A stretch of 64,000 bases of DNA from Sipunculus nudus (lineage: Eukaryota; Annelida; Sipuncula; Golfingiida; Sipunculidae), in contig CM049306.1 in the NCBI GenBank assembly GCA_026874595.1, forward strand, positions 73,345,642 through 73,409,641, given 5' to 3'. The position numbers and the translations under genes are program-made. This document shows positions 1 to 13,020 of this stretch, one piece after another; the stretch's first letter is position 1; each line of letters begins with the position of its first letter. The notes beneath the pieces were generated by a model. It was not told the origin of the DNA. It did not search any database and saw nothing but the letters and a program-made list of their open reading frames with translations.

Positions 1-124
1 ATCTAAAATGTAGCATTGCATAGCCAAGAATAAAATGAAATACAGAAAATTATAAAATTCATCTAGTTAATGCACCATCTGGGGGGGGGGGGGTTCAGGG
101 CAGAGGGGAAGCCTGCTAGTAGTG
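1..124. other. Gene-free edge with G13 tract
   Basis: No coding signal is visible. A run of 13 G lies at 81-93, one of at least nine G or C runs of 12 or more in this window. Confidence 0.6.
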
Positions 125-502
125 GCCAAGCTGAGCCAAGGCAAGCTGCCTGGGGTGGGTTACATTAATGCAAGTGAAGGCTGTACTACTAGGTGGGCTA
201 GATGTAAACAACACTTGACATGGTGTATGAAAACTTGAATAAAAGCTACTCTTTTCATTCAATTCCTTTTGAAATTTCAGATTTTAAAAGATTAAATCCT
301 TATGTATATATGCTGTGAAAATTAAATCAACAGTGCTTACAGGGAAAAAACGTGCCATTGCCAAAGTTGGACAAAATTTAAGGTATTGATTTTTTTATTT
401 ATGCTAATAACTTGAAAAATTTGCAAAATTCAGATCTAATTTTGGATAAACAATTGAATCTTGATTAAATAAAGTAATTCTCATCTTAGGTGAGTAAATA
501 TA

Positions 503-647
503 TGTAACCGGACACACAAAAGCGTTCCTACTGGCCTTGCTAGTGAAGCTTGTTTTATTAGCGAAGCGGTAGAACGTCTGACTTGTGTGTCACAGGTTAC
601 GGGTTCGAACCCACATTCGGGCCTGGTTTCTATTTTCACCCGTTACA
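503..647 (+). repeat. TRIM 5' LTR with tRNA-like A and B boxes
   Basis: The LTR contains TAGCGAAGCGG (559-569), matching the pol III A box, and GGTTCGAACCC (602-612), matching the B box. Their starts are 43 bp apart, close to the spacing in a tRNA gene. Between them, TGAC/GTCA can form a short anticodon-arm-like stem. The acceptor arms do not pair, so this is tRNA-derived sequence and not a functional tRNA gene. The inference is that the LTR may be transcribed by pol III. Confidence 0.85.
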
Positions 648-648
648 A

Positions 649-666
649 TGGTGGCAGCGGTGGGAT
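649..666 (+). promoter_or_regulatory. Primer binding site, tRNA-Leu type
   Basis: The sequence TGGTGGCAGCGGTGGGAT directly follows the 5' LTR after one base. Its reverse complement ends in CCACCA and matches, from memory, the acceptor and T-arm end of tRNA-Leu(AAG). The position and the TGG start are as expected for an LTR-element primer site. Confidence 0.8.
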
Positions 667-771
667 CCGGGGAGTTGGTGTCGTGGCATGATACCCCACC
701 CAGTTCACGTGTGTGACCCCCGGGATAGATCCCACGTTCTGGGGACAGAACGTCCTCGGAGAGGGGGTGAA

Positions 772-916
772 TGTAACCGGACACACAAAAGCGTTCCTAC
801 TGGCCTTGCTAGTGAAGCTTGCTTTATTAGCGAAGCGGTAGAACGTCTGACTTGTGTGTCACAGGTTACGGGTTCGAACCCATATTCGGGCCTAGTTTCT
901 ATTTTCACCCGTTACA
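772..916 (+). repeat. TRIM 3' LTR with tRNA-like A and B boxes
   Basis: This is the second LTR copy, with three substitutions relative to the first. Both the A box and the B box are unchanged. The low divergence indicates a fairly recent insertion. Confidence 0.85.
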
Positions 917-1890
917 TATATTTCTTGATTTTTTAAAAAGTGCATTATGTTTGGGCCCATAACTTAAAAAAATTACACAATACTGACATCATTTCTGGCA
1001 TGTGCATAGCAAATGTATAGAAAAGTATGTATATTATATATAATCAAAGTCAGATCAGTGGTTTTTATATTAGGCAGTCTTAAGTGTAACAATGGGTTTT
1101 TAATAGAAAAATGAAGTTTTCATTAATATCTCAAAGGAATTGAGTCCTAGTGACCTAATTCTTTGCATGGTAGGGGATTTTGGAGACATCTAACTGTATG
1201 CCAAATTTAAGGAACTTAGAGCTGAAGCTGAGCTCTAGCAAACTGCATAACACTAGCTTGATGTAAACAATATATGACATGGTGCTTGAAAACTTGAATA
1301 AAATCTACAGTTTTTGATCAACTGGTTTCAAATTTTTGGTTTTAACAGTGGAAATGCTAACAAAATCATGCTTTGAAAATTAAATCGACAGCAGTAACAG
1401 GAAAAAAACGTGCCATGGTCAAAATTGGGCAAAATTTAAGGTACCAATTTTTTATTTTTGCTAATATTTTAAAAAATTTAAAAGATTTTGATCTAATTTT
1501 GGGTATACAATTTAATTTTGATTAATAAAAGTAATATTACTGGAAAAAAAAGTGCTTAGCTTTAACAAGTTTTGTGTTAAGTGATCAAATTTCTTTCCTG
1601 ATTATTTACAAAATGCATTATGTTTGGGCCCTTAACTTTTTTAAATTATATAATACAGACCTAATTTCTGGCATGTACATAGGAACTATATAGAGGATTA
1701 TTTATGGTAAATATGAGGAAAACAGATGAGTGGTTTTGATATTAGGCAGTCCTGAAGTGTGAAAATAGGTTTTCAATAAAAAACTGAGGTTTTTCCTAAC
1801 TTTCTCAAAGGAACGAAGTCACAAAGACCCAGTTTTAGGCTTGGTAGTAGATCTTGGGGACATCTAACATTATGCCTTATTTTGGATTCT

Positions 1891-2005
1891 TAAGTCTTAC
1901 GGTTTCAAACGTGCCACATCTATGGACAGATGGACGGACAGACGGACGGACGACGGACAATGGACCACGACTATAGCTCAGATGACTTATAGTCAGCTGA
2001 GCTAA
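1891..2005 (-). repeat. Hairpin-ended end of a GGACGGAC repeat family
   Basis: GGACAGACGGACGGACG-type text (1923-1955) is followed by a hairpin of AGCTCAG and GCTGAGCT arms (1974-2004). The reverse complement matches the start of the repeat at 14091 (TTAGCTCAGCTGAC, CGTCCGTCC, CACGTTTTGACACC), so this is the same family in the opposite orientation. Confidence 0.65.
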
Positions 2006-5000
2006 AAATGATGCTCTAACCAATATGGGGAGACCACAGAAAATAAAGGTTTGAAATATTAAATTGAATTTCATCCCTGCCAGAGTATGTTAAAACAGTG
2101 CATTGCGTCCTGGATATCAAAGGAATATTTGTTGATTTATCTGACCACAAGGTTTGATGATCTGACCAGAATGGATAAACAACTGTGAGGTATGACTTTG
2201 TTCACATGAAGAGTTGCCCTGGTTGAACCAGGTGGCCCGGATGATGTTATGTCAATATGACCCCACCCAGTAACAACTGGTCAGTCTTGCTGATGGAAGC
2301 TGCAGTCTCCAGTCTTACACATGACCCCAGGTGTGCTGTGCTCAGTGTAAACAAACAATGTGGGAGATACAGAGGTATGCACATTGGGAAGCCTATACAT
2401 AAGAGTGTGTGGTCATCCATACCACAATGCACAGTTTGCTTCATTGGGCCTCCATATATTATTCAAGCATTTGATGCAGAATACATGGTGAAACTAGAGG
2501 GCACTCTTTAGAGTCCATACCTCTGCCAAGACAAAACAACTTTACTGGATCTCCACCTCTGGAGGCTACTGAATTACACCATCTGAGCAATGGAGGGTAT
2601 TGTGCATTATACCATTTATAATATAACTATTTGTAAGTTCCATGTAAAATAAATAATGTTTTAAAGCTTTGATCTGCCACCAAATCCAGATAAGTTCCTA
2701 AATATAATAGATTCTGCCCCGGTCTGTCTCACCTCTCAACAGAGTTTCCTGGATATAAATTCAGTAATTTTATTATAATCCTCCTGCAGGTTAACAGTCA
2801 GGGTTGACAATATTGTATAACCTCCTTTCCAAATGCAAATATAATCCTTTCCATCTGTTAGTGCTGGTGCTGTTTAAATTAACATACTGCTATATTTATC
2901 AATGTCCTTGATCTTTCTCTACTTTATTATCAGTCAACAGCAGAGGCAATGTTATTGAAATCCATGGGCTCTCCAGTCAGCTGACTGGTCATGTGGCAGT
3001 CCATATTTCACTACAAAGGTAGTCCATGATTCTCTCTCCCCCTCTCTCTCCTTTTCTCTCTCTTACTCTCTCTCTTTCTCTTTCCCTCCCTCTCTCTCTC
3101 TCTCTCTCTCTCATATTTACATATCCTTAGTTAAGTTATAACAGAAGTGTTTGGATTTTAATGAAAATACAATTAACACTGTTTATTTGTTTGATTAGCT
3201 TATAACTAGACAAACTGAATATTCCCATTATTTCTCTATGATCTGGAAATCAAGATGGATTTCTTAGCCTGTTTAAAGAACTTTGAAATAAAATCCTGTT
3301 TACATCCTGTACTAAAGTTATACATGCAGCAATATATACAAACATTTAACTGTGTTAAACCCATTCATATGGCTAGCTCCATATATATCTATATGAATTT
3401 GTATGCAAATCTTTAATGGGGGACTCAGGAGTAGGTTTTATTCCATAGATATGGACCACCTGCACCATAACCAACCACATTCTGGTGGACAAACAGTGAA
3501 AGTGAAACCTACATCTGTACATATTCAAGTTTTCACTAGATTAATGTTTGGTATATGATTCTCAAAGAATAATTAGTTTAATATATATAACTCTTTTACA
3601 GGGGTTCAGAAAATCAAGGTCATGTAACAAGAATAACATACGTAAAACGAGTTTTCATCTGTAATATATTTTATATTATGCTTTAACCTGTTCCACCAAT
3701 GGGCGCACATTAAAATGAGGTGATTATTCTCCCAAACATACATATTATCACAAAGTAAAACACTTTAGTCGGTCAGGGACTAAAGGCCTAGCATGTGATG
3801 AAAAAGCCATGACATGAACAAACACTGATGTTTACAACCTTATGGGTCTTCCTGGTCTTGTTGCCAATGACATAACATCTGCTCAGGGTTATTGGCAACC
3901 TAATTTTTTATATTTATTTCTTTAAGAACATTCATAACACACTGAGCAACCAATCAGGAATGGGTTTAACATGTGATCAATGACCTTGTCCTTTAAAAAA
4001 TAATACTTTTTCAGTTTTTTATTTATCTTTTCTAAAATTAAAAAAAAAAAATTTGCAAGGAGTAACTTATGTTCCATTTGATAAAATAAACAATAGGTAT
4101 GTCTAATTTCTTCATTGCAGCTTCAGTTTTTGAACTGATCTGCCATTTTTAAAATTCATTGCACAATTTCAATGGGTACCTGTAGAGGATGGACAATCCA
4201 GCAGTTCCTGGTCATAACATTTAGTAAATGGTCTTTTGTTTAAAATAGGGCAAGTATACACAATCCCACTCACACACCAGAAAACACAGTACTTTTGTAG
4301 TATCTTGTATATGGAAAGCTAATCCTGTTTGATTCGCAGTGAATAAACCAAGCATGCCACATGGTTTATGAGGTCATGGCAGGTTAACTAAGCTCCTGTG
4401 GGTAACTCACCTGCACAAGTCAGGAAAATAATACAAAAATGAATCAAAACCATATGAATGCAAAAGACATAGCAGGCCTGCAACTGTGTCCTGCCAGCCT
4501 TAATTGTTACCTCTATGTATAACTAATAAAAGACTGAAATATTGGTATACAAAGTTGTTTATAAGGAATGCTAAACCCCATATAGTGTCCCCATAGTTAT
4601 ACATGTGTTGGAGCAAGTTCTCTAAATTTTTTCATGTTCACAGTTCATTATTAGAGATAGACTAACAACTCTACTATAGTCAAAAGCAATACAAATCTGC
4701 AACCCTTGCTGGTTTTATTTTTGCTACAACAAAACTTTTAAGCTGGATATAATACGATTGTTTCACATAGGTGAATGTAAAAATAATACCGTTCCCCCCC
4801 CCCCCTTCCTTTAAGGAGGACTAGACTGTTAAATCAAGAACCTGTACAACATTACAGTTATAACGAATGTACAAACTTTAATAAACAATGCCTTACACTT
4901 CATCTTCCCTTCAATATCTACAGCTTATAAATTAACCTGAACATTAATCTCATGAACCAGGCAAAAACAGCAGCAACACCTAACTACTAAGTTTGGTATC

Positions 5001-6000
5001 ATGTAAAATTATCAGTCTATAGTTTCTCAACTGTCTACAGTTCCCTTTGATATGTGGTTCAGCCTGTCTAGAAGAAGTCATTTAGACACAATACAATTAC
5101 CCATTTTACTATTTTAACCATACATACATCACTTCTGTGATTAAATGTTTGAGAAATGGTCATCATCAACTGAATAAGCCTACGTCTTTAAAAATTAAGT
5201 TAAAGTTTACAAGGGATGAGACATTCTTACCATTTCTATAATAAACCTCACTCAATATCTCTTTCAAATATGACAAATATGTTCCAAAATGGTACACAGC
5301 ATAACCATTATTGTGATAAAGGAATACAGGTAAAAATACAATGATAGGTCATGGTTATGCCTGCATAAACCATCCAAGCTGATAGTCTTGCAAGAGTATA
5401 ATACAGGGTTATGGCAGTGTCTTTCTCTTATTAATAATTTTATTGTTAACAATGAGACAATTGAAATACTTACAACTTTATTGATATATGATGGGTTTTA
5501 CTTAGACTGTGACCATGACAAATCTCCAAGTTACTTCACCATGAGCCCCATTTGAAAATTAATTTTCTTCTGACCCTATTTTATCTATTTTATTGTCATT
5601 ATATTTTATGCTTATGTATTTTATGCATTATATGCTTGTGCATATTACTATTGGCATTAAAAATTCCTTATTTTTGCATATGTAGATGGAAAAAAGGATT
5701 AGTTGGTTATTGTATGATTAATTTTCATTAAATTGTGATGAATTAAATGTAAAACTATTTCAGCATAACCTAAACTTGACTGTTAAAAAAAATGTTCACA
5801 GTTAAATCTTTGATTACAGATTTAACTGTTTCTGTTTCAACAATCTGTCTAAATTTAGCAGGTTCACTTTCTCCTCGTTTGTAATGATGATACAGGTATT
5901 TATTAACGTATCTGGTGAAATCCATAAGTTATGTCAATTAAATTAAAAATTCCTAACATTTGATTTGTCAAATCATCCGCCATCTATAAATGGTTACTGC
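2006..6000. other. Gene-free, A+T-rich DNA
   Basis: No recognisable gene. An 84-codon plus-strand ORF at 2257-2511 has no recognisable motif and is probably chance. There is a CT-rich microsatellite at 3032-3112 and a C12 tract at 4794-4805. The rest looks like degenerate repeat-type sequence. Confidence 0.5.
3032..3112. repeat. CT-rich microsatellite
   Basis: Imperfect (CT)n interrupted by CCC and TTT triplets, ending in a pure (CT) run near 3092-3112. Confidence 0.85.
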
Positions 6001-9000
6001 TGTCTGAATACAGTAATCCAGTTCTCAATGAAAGACATGTGAGGGTGGGGACCTCATAGTTTCGGCTTGGCATGCCATGTGCAACACACAAGTGTTGCTG
6101 AACCTCAACAAAACTTGATACTCAACGCTGTGCAGCACGGGGCCGTAAAAAAAAATGCCGAACGATATCGGCTGCAAAAAGACCACTTACCTAGAAGTAC
6201 TAACAACAAAACCGAGGAGATTAAAATCCGTCGAATCATCTTCAATTTCCCCTTTCTTCTCTCAAAAGTTCGTCAAGATTTTGCTTTTCGGACAGCTCTC
6301 GATCTTGGGCGTGCGCTGCGATTGATAGAGTTGCTTGCTGTGCTCCGGGCTGTAGCAGTTGAGCTTGTGTATAGACCTAATCAACGACCTGCTTTCAGAT
6401 CTGACTGAATGACCCCCGTGCAAGTTTTGTCCCCTGTCACTATTCGTTCTATAAGCTCCGCTGTTTACAACAGTAATAGTTCACTTAGCTTTAATATCAA
6501 ATATTCACTGTTAAAGCTAACGCCCGGAACAGCCAGGGTAGAAGGGTCTCGGATGTCAACTTCAGAAACTCGCCAGACATTCAGGAACGACTGGGCAACA
6601 CCCGGCTCACATTGCACACAACTCACAAGGCTTGCCAGCCTATGGCAGGCTTCCACAGGCCAGCGTCACAGGAGGCCCCGAGGCTCATTGGTTTCAGGTT
6701 TCTCGAAATTTCACGAATGGCCGTAATCTTGATACCACATGAACTGATTGATCAGCGTTGTATATGTAAAGTTGTGTTAAGGAAGTAATATCTAAAGTTT
6801 AAATATGGCTTTATTAGAGGGGAGAGTCTCTGTTAACCTTTAAGATAATAAGGTTTTTCAGGTCAATTAGTACGGACTCGCATAAATCACATTTAACGGA
6901 GTATGCACCATACTATGACATGTCAGAGGTTCCATGAGTCAGTTTCCTGATAGTGCAACCGTTGATAAGCGGCCGTTGCTTTTCCAGCAGCTTCAGCCAC
7001 CACAAGCTATTCTGATAAGAGCTAATGCTGATGTACCAGAAAAGCTGCCTACATACGTTAATGCCTTGCTGGATGCAAAGTGTTTGCAAGGTCTAGGCGC
7101 CAAGGCCATTCTTGCACAAGTTATCAAAATGTCATTGCTATGCTGCAGTTATTTTTATTGGATATTATTTTGCTACTGTGCTACATGGATTACTTTTTGT
7201 CCAGTTCTGCTGCCCCCGTCAGACTGAAGGGTTATTTATAACTGCTGGGCCATTACAAATACCGATATCGTTGGAAGAAGAATAATTACCAGGACACTTC
7301 AGTTCCAGCAAAAATGGCCAGTATTCCGTTCTAATGTTTCAGATGTTTTATATTTTAACATTTTTATTCTAATGACAGGTTCAAAACCAATGGAAGTATA
7401 AGACTTGGGCATCACTGGATAGTTTTATGAGACTAAAATTAAAGATCAAGACTGAAGTACATACACACGTACTTGTAATTTTCATTAACACATTGTGCAT
7501 GTTTCTGTGTGTTAGGATGATGGTCAAGAACATGATGTACATACACACAACGTAAAACGTTGGTCTTGAGGATTCGTTAGTTATCACGTAAATCATTCAC
7601 CTAATGTTTCTTTCATTTTAAGAACTTTAGTTGGCGTCATTTTACCTTGCACCATGATCAAGGGATTTAGCACGACACTGCTGCAAGGCATGTGAGATAT
7701 TGGTAGCAAAAGATGTTTTGTACCTCCTCGCACAAGTGTTATATACGCTTATTGTTAGAGCTTTAAAAAAGATACTTCTACAAGATACTTCTTGTAAACC
7801 TGTTTAACGGATAAGACTTCTCTGAAGTGTCTCTGTATTGTAATCACAACGGATTTGTCGTAAATCGAAGTAGCATGCATCAGTTTGTTGAGAACTAATG
7901 ATCCGTGAACATATATATACATGTACGGCTGAAGGAATGTTATGCAGGAGAGACTGTGACTTGTGCCTGCAGGACATGTAGCAGATCAAGATGCCTGACA
8001 GCGGACACCTTGAAAGAACGTCTATTAATGTAATGAAGATGTAAATGAGGGAGATCAATATAAAAATACAAAATCTAAATTTATGATGTTCATAACATGG
8101 GTTGCTAAAGAATTAAACATTAACTGCTCCCAACAGATCGTAAAATTGCTTGTAACTATACATTTATAACTATATAGATTTAGTTTATTGTTACAAAACG
8201 GCGCAGTTGATTCCGTGTCCCTCTGGTGTTTAAAAAACGGTGTAAGTTTATTCAAAACATAATACTACAGAATATGAAGAAAATCAACGACAAAGATGAC
8301 ATTCCAGTCGTCTCAAGATGGATTACATTTATAGGACCAAGATTATTTCGCGACTTAATTGTTGTTGTCATATATCATTATCCAAAACAAGATGTAATAA
8401 AGAGTACCAGGCATCATGGCCAAGCAGGTTTTCAAGGAAATCTGCTCATGTCCGCAAGTTTTCGAAGTGTACCGTTCATTTTGCATCACGTGCATGGTTG
8501 CCAGTATCAGGTGTTTTGTATCTTCATGGGTTGACTGTATATCGACAGAAGTTTACAAATAACACACCCTCAACAACAAAATGGTACAAAGTCAACAAGA
8601 AAAAACGTGAATGTCACACGTTTCCATTCTTTCTGACGGACGCGAAGATTAGAAGTTAGGTTAAAGCATGCGAGTCATTTCTCCAGATCTAGGACAAGCA
8701 GAATTTCCTTTCTGCATAACACCACACTTCTTCAGTCAATTTTTTCTTATCTTGAAGAAACACTAACTTGTATGTGTTTCTGAGAATGACGCACGCACAG
8801 ATCAGAAGCTAAGTTAATGCATGCGAATCATTTCTCCGGCTTTTAGACAAGGAGAATTTCCTATCTGACACCAAATTTCAGTCAATTTATTCTTAAGAAA
8901 CTAAAACTTGCATGTGTATCTTTGAAATGTACATTCATCATCTCATGATAGATGTATAACCATATCAACATAACGCAGTTTCAAACCATCTTTGCCAGGT

Positions 9001-10900
9001 TTACGGGAAGAAAATTACAGGAGAGCATAATTTTAATATGTCCACTGTATAAGTTGGATAACTGCTACATGTTATATTCATCAAATACATATCTGAAACT
9101 GAATTGGAAAGGGAACTTAAACCTGGCTGGTTTTCTGATTTGATGTTGAGAGCATAAAGCAAGGTTTCGGCTACACCATGCGCATCCTCTCTTCTTTGAG
9201 TAAATGTTCTTAAAGGATACTCTTCTGTACACTGTAGCCAGCACAAATGAGGACAGGGCTATATGGGCAGTGGTCATTACGGCTTCTCGTTGGTACTTCT
9301 GGCTTCTCAGCAAAATTAAAATATTAAATAACATAGAAAAAATATGGTTCAAATCGGTTATCCTACTTCTGTAAAATGAAAGCTTTGCTGGAACGTGAAT
9401 GGTTTTATCATTAGCGCAACCTGATGATCACAGATAAATCACTAATTCCGTTTGGATAGACCATTCTCGTGTCTGAAACATCGCGAGTAACACGATTAGA
9501 ACACGTGTGACATATTATGCAGACTTGCAGGTTTGATTTGACAGGAGGTTCGCATATAGTAATACAATTCGTCAAGTTCAAAGAGGTGCCCACGAAGTAT
9601 CCGCCATAACCTTGTGTCAAGCGAGGAATTATTCAGAAATAAATGACTGCCACGTGTTGCAGTGGTTGCAACAAAAATTGTGTGATATAGTCTTGACGAG
9701 TTCCGGCTGTTCCAAAACCCATGAGTTCACACCAACTGTTTATTCAGACTTCTTGGATAGAGTCGCATGGTTCACACAACATGAATCTTGTGGCTAACTA
9801 CTCGTAACCCGAAGAAAGCTTAATGGTTCCTGGGGAGCTAGTGTTAAAACAAGGAAAGCTGCAGCATGTATACGACAAACATGGGGAGCAATTCACTTTA
9901 ACCGCCATGAGAAATACAGAGCGGGCATCCTCAAGTGGCGGGCGGTCTCGGTATCCAGCGTGGAGATACGGTGTAGTACTTAGCACGACCAGGAGATTGA
10001 TTCAGCTCACTAGAAACACATGTGGCTTGCATTGGGGTGATAGTTACGTGGGACGCTGGAGTGGTGTGTTTTGAACCGAACTGGGTGTCACGGCATGGCG
10101 GTTTGTTAGCGCATTACTAACATGGGGTGTGGGCCATTCTGAACTGCCTTGCTGCTGGGTTGGGCTTCAGACACTTGTGGAATGTGAATTTGGGCCTGGT
10201 CCAGGCCAGAAGGTAAACACGGGTGCGGTGTGCAGTTACACAGAACGGACAAGGCTTACCCTTGCTGTGACAGCAAATCCGATGTTTGCGTGGGTATTTT
10301 ACAGTTACAACGCCTCATTTAATTTGACGTTTAACCTGATAATTACTGGCCACAGTGATGTTCATAAAAAAGACACACCCCGCCTTTTTTTTACATGTCG
10401 AGGAAGAAGAAGTTTATGAAATCTTACTTAAAATTGTCTAGAGGCGTTGTGCTTTTGTATTAAAAAAAACAAACAAACCTTGGCTGTTCTTTTCAGCTGT
10501 ATTAACCGATGTACAGTATACCTTTCAGACAGGATCCATGGTCCTGGAAAGGCCCAATTGGTTTTAAGGACAAAGGCCTTTGGTTTCAGGTGGTTAAAAT
10601 CGCAGCGTTGATGCATTGCTTTTATTCAAGGTGGGTTTCGGTATTCTCGCTGGACCAACCGTTGAAATGGTTAGTGTGGAAGTGGAGAGGGAGCTGTGCC
10701 GGTCAAATATCCGCCGGCATTACCGGTGTACGCTTATATAATTATTGCAGTGAAGATGTCTGCGAGGTAGTGGAGACGACTAGAGCAACCCTTGGGTGAC
10801 CAGCTCTACTTTTCTCATGGACATGAAAATCGAGTGAGCTAAGAAAACGGGACGCTGGTGCCCTGCACGTATCAGATTCATATATTTTTAGACCGCCTCA
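6001..10900. other. Gene-free region with CpG-bearing patches
   Basis: By eye, 6060-6730 and 9620-10800 carry more CpG and G+C than their surroundings, as might a promoter or an unmethylated domain. The open frames there (for example 6067-6408, 6409-6726, 6934-7227, 9823-10074) have no motif I recognise and no convincing splice-linked continuation. I call no gene. Confidence 0.4.
8645..8925. repeat. Local tandem duplication, ~150 bp unit
   Basis: Two diverged units share AGATTAGAAGTTAGGTTAA/AGATCAGAAGCTAAGTTAA, GCATGCGA, TCATTTCTCC, GACAAG, GAATTTCCT and TCAGTCAATTT. Unit 1 begins near 8645 and unit 2 near 8800. Confidence 0.7.
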
Positions 10901-13020
10901 GTTTGTATAGGTGTCTATTACTCGTATAAAGAGTCATCAGATCGAGTTAATTCTAGGCATTTTGATTCCATTTGGTGTACGCTACATTGTCTTTTTATGT
11001 ATATATTGGATAGGTGGTATCCAAGTGACCCGGATAAACTTAACGTGAAACAAAATATGCAACCAAGTTTCCGCGTTACAAACAATTTCAGAACATCTTT
11101 ACAATTCATGGAATTAGTCTCTTTTAATTAATCTGAAATTAGGTTTGAAGTTTTAGCTTCTTGGAATAAATGGTTTATATTTACCCGAGTCATTTCAACA
11201 GGCACGCTGCACCTCCCGTTAAATCTACCCATAACAATCAGATAGTGGGATGTGTAATATTAAATACAATGCTTCGGGGGAAGATAGGTTAGGACAAGTA
11301 TCGCTTTAACCGATGATCAATTGATCATAAAAAATTATAAAAAAATATTATATTACTTGTCTTCATATAAAAAGTTGTCTGTATAAAACGGTTTACTACC
11401 TTGCACGTGCTCCCTTGTATACTGTTATGAAATCAGGTGAAATGTTATTGTAAATGTAAAATGTAATTGTGACTTGTACATCCAGGACTGTGATCCGTCA
11501 GGAAAGCAAAACGAAATGTATTGCTTGATGGGGTGAAACAGGCGTCCACCTGCCGGTTTAGTTTAAATTAACCAGTGACACTTTCTGGTCAGTGGATCAG
11601 TGATGGCATCGGTGTAAGCCATCCGTCGTTTCCTTCATATACTGATGTCACCTTCCCGCCTAAACATGACCTATTTGCACCCAACCACTTGTCCCTTCTC
11701 TGACACAGTGTATCTTGATCCTTTGAGACATGGTTCCCATTAGGGACTGCCTCCTGTGGTCCTATGATAACCGTGTATGCATTATTTGTTCGTTAGCGGC
11801 TCTTTCAAACAGTTGTGTTTCTTTTATCTTTGTCCTTGGTATGAGTTTTCGGTCTGCCTCTCAACCCTGGTAAACAATGTTAAGTTTTCCGTAATAGTAA
11901 TTAAGTTATATCAAGGTCAGCTGTTCTTTGTTTTTTAAAGTGAACGACAGTTGCTTTAGATTAAACATCTGACATTGAACTGATACATGGTCTGGACGTT
12001 AATAGCCCATCTATACGCTCTACAGAGTGGTGTTCCCCTTGACTTGGGGGTGGGCGTATGCGTTATACCTGAAAGATAATCTGTTATAACAGAGTATAAT
12101 TAAGACCTCAGTTGTGCGAACAGAAATAATACGTATTTTTTAAAATAAATTTCGAGTTATCAATACTCCATTTTATTTAACACGGGTGATACCTGATTTT
12201 AAATGTTAGACACGTGCCTGTGTAATTAAAAAAAACTGAATGACTCCGGTTGCTCCTTCGAGTAGTGCTGTGTAATTGTGCTATACAGGTCCAACAAAAG
12301 CATAATCAAGTCAAGGTAAATCATATGCTTGTCTACAAACAGGTCGTTATGATAATAATTTCATAATCATATTGAATTTCATAATTTGGTGATGTAAATA
12401 TTCAGTTGCCCGTTTTGTACTGTACCGAATCAGACATTAACAATAAATAACCTAAACACATCCTTGTTCATGGGGTGACTCGATGGTGCTTAATAATGGT
12501 TAATTTATTCTTCTTGTCGCTTATTTCCTTTAAATGGGTCGGCAGACATCTGCTCAACTACTGCATGCATTCAGGTAATTAAACTTGATTTGATCATTCA
12601 ATCTGCCTTCATTACGCTATATTTTATGTTTAGCAAACGACAAGGAATCTAAATATTTAACACATTAAAGGTGATAGGTCCATAATATATAACCACGATG
12701 GTGTAACCTATAACAGGAGGCTTCAGGGTTCCACTGGATGAAACCTGATCCACAGCTGTGTTGCCGTGTTTGAAAGATACTCCTAACGCTCATTGTTGGT
12801 CCGGAGGGTAATTAACCTTCAAGCCTGAACGACACCAGTCTAGGCGGTGTAAGCGTTTTATTATTTTGACCCACAGTATATTGTCACATATACTGCTTGT
12901 GGCCAGAGTGGTTATAGACATCTGAAATTAACTTATTTTAGTCTAAGATTCAACAGCGAAAATACAACAACGAATCACACCCGAACACTCAGGCAGGTGT
13001 CTGAGGGTCATCAACTGACA
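10901..13020. other. Gene-free, A+T-rich DNA
   Basis: Nothing recognisable: no long frame, tRNA-like boxes or clear terminal repeats on either strand. Confidence 0.5.

Larger units (their letters stand above)
503..916 (+). mobile_element. TRIM-like LTR retroelement, complete, non-coding
   Basis: Two 145 bp direct repeats (503-647 and 772-916) both begin TGTAACCGG and end CCCGTTACA, and differ at only three positions. They flank 124 bp of internal DNA. One base after the first LTR is TGGTGGCAGCGGTGGGAT (649-666), which is complementary to the 3' end, including CCA, that I recall for animal tRNA-Leu, so it is a primer binding site. A purine-rich tract with GGAGAGGGGG ends just before the second LTR. 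Flanking TATA at 499-502 and 917-920 fits a 4-bp target duplication. There is no coding capacity. These are the hallmarks of a terminal-repeat retrotransposon in miniature. The paralogous unit at 1218-1890 lacks the insert. Confidence 0.9.
125..1890. repeat. Tandem duplication of a ~675 bp A+T-rich unit
   Basis: Two diverged copies lie head to tail: unit 1 at about 125-1217 and unit 2 at about 1218-1890. Shared landmarks in order are GATGTAAACAA (201 and 1260), GGGAAAAAACGTGCCAT-like text, AAAATTTAAGGTA, GCATTATGTTTGGGCCC, TTTCTGGCATGT, ATTAGGCAGTC and GACATCTAAC. Unit 1 is longer only because the LTR element at 503-916 sits in it; without the insert the units are nearly equal in length. Boundaries are by eye and could move by tens of bases. 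Confidence 0.8.

Noticed and set aside
559-624. Functional tRNA gene in the first LTR (and its copy at 828-893)
   Set aside because: A and B boxes are good, but the acceptor arms do not pair and the T stem is only partial. It lies in both LTRs of a retroelement.
583-936. 117-codon plus frame
   Set aside because: It runs across the TRIM element from LTR to LTR; no domain is visible.
6067-7227. Possible multi-exon gene from plus frames at 6067, 6409 and 6934
   Set aside because: Frames are adjacent and stop-delimited without convincing splice sites, and no family is recognisable.
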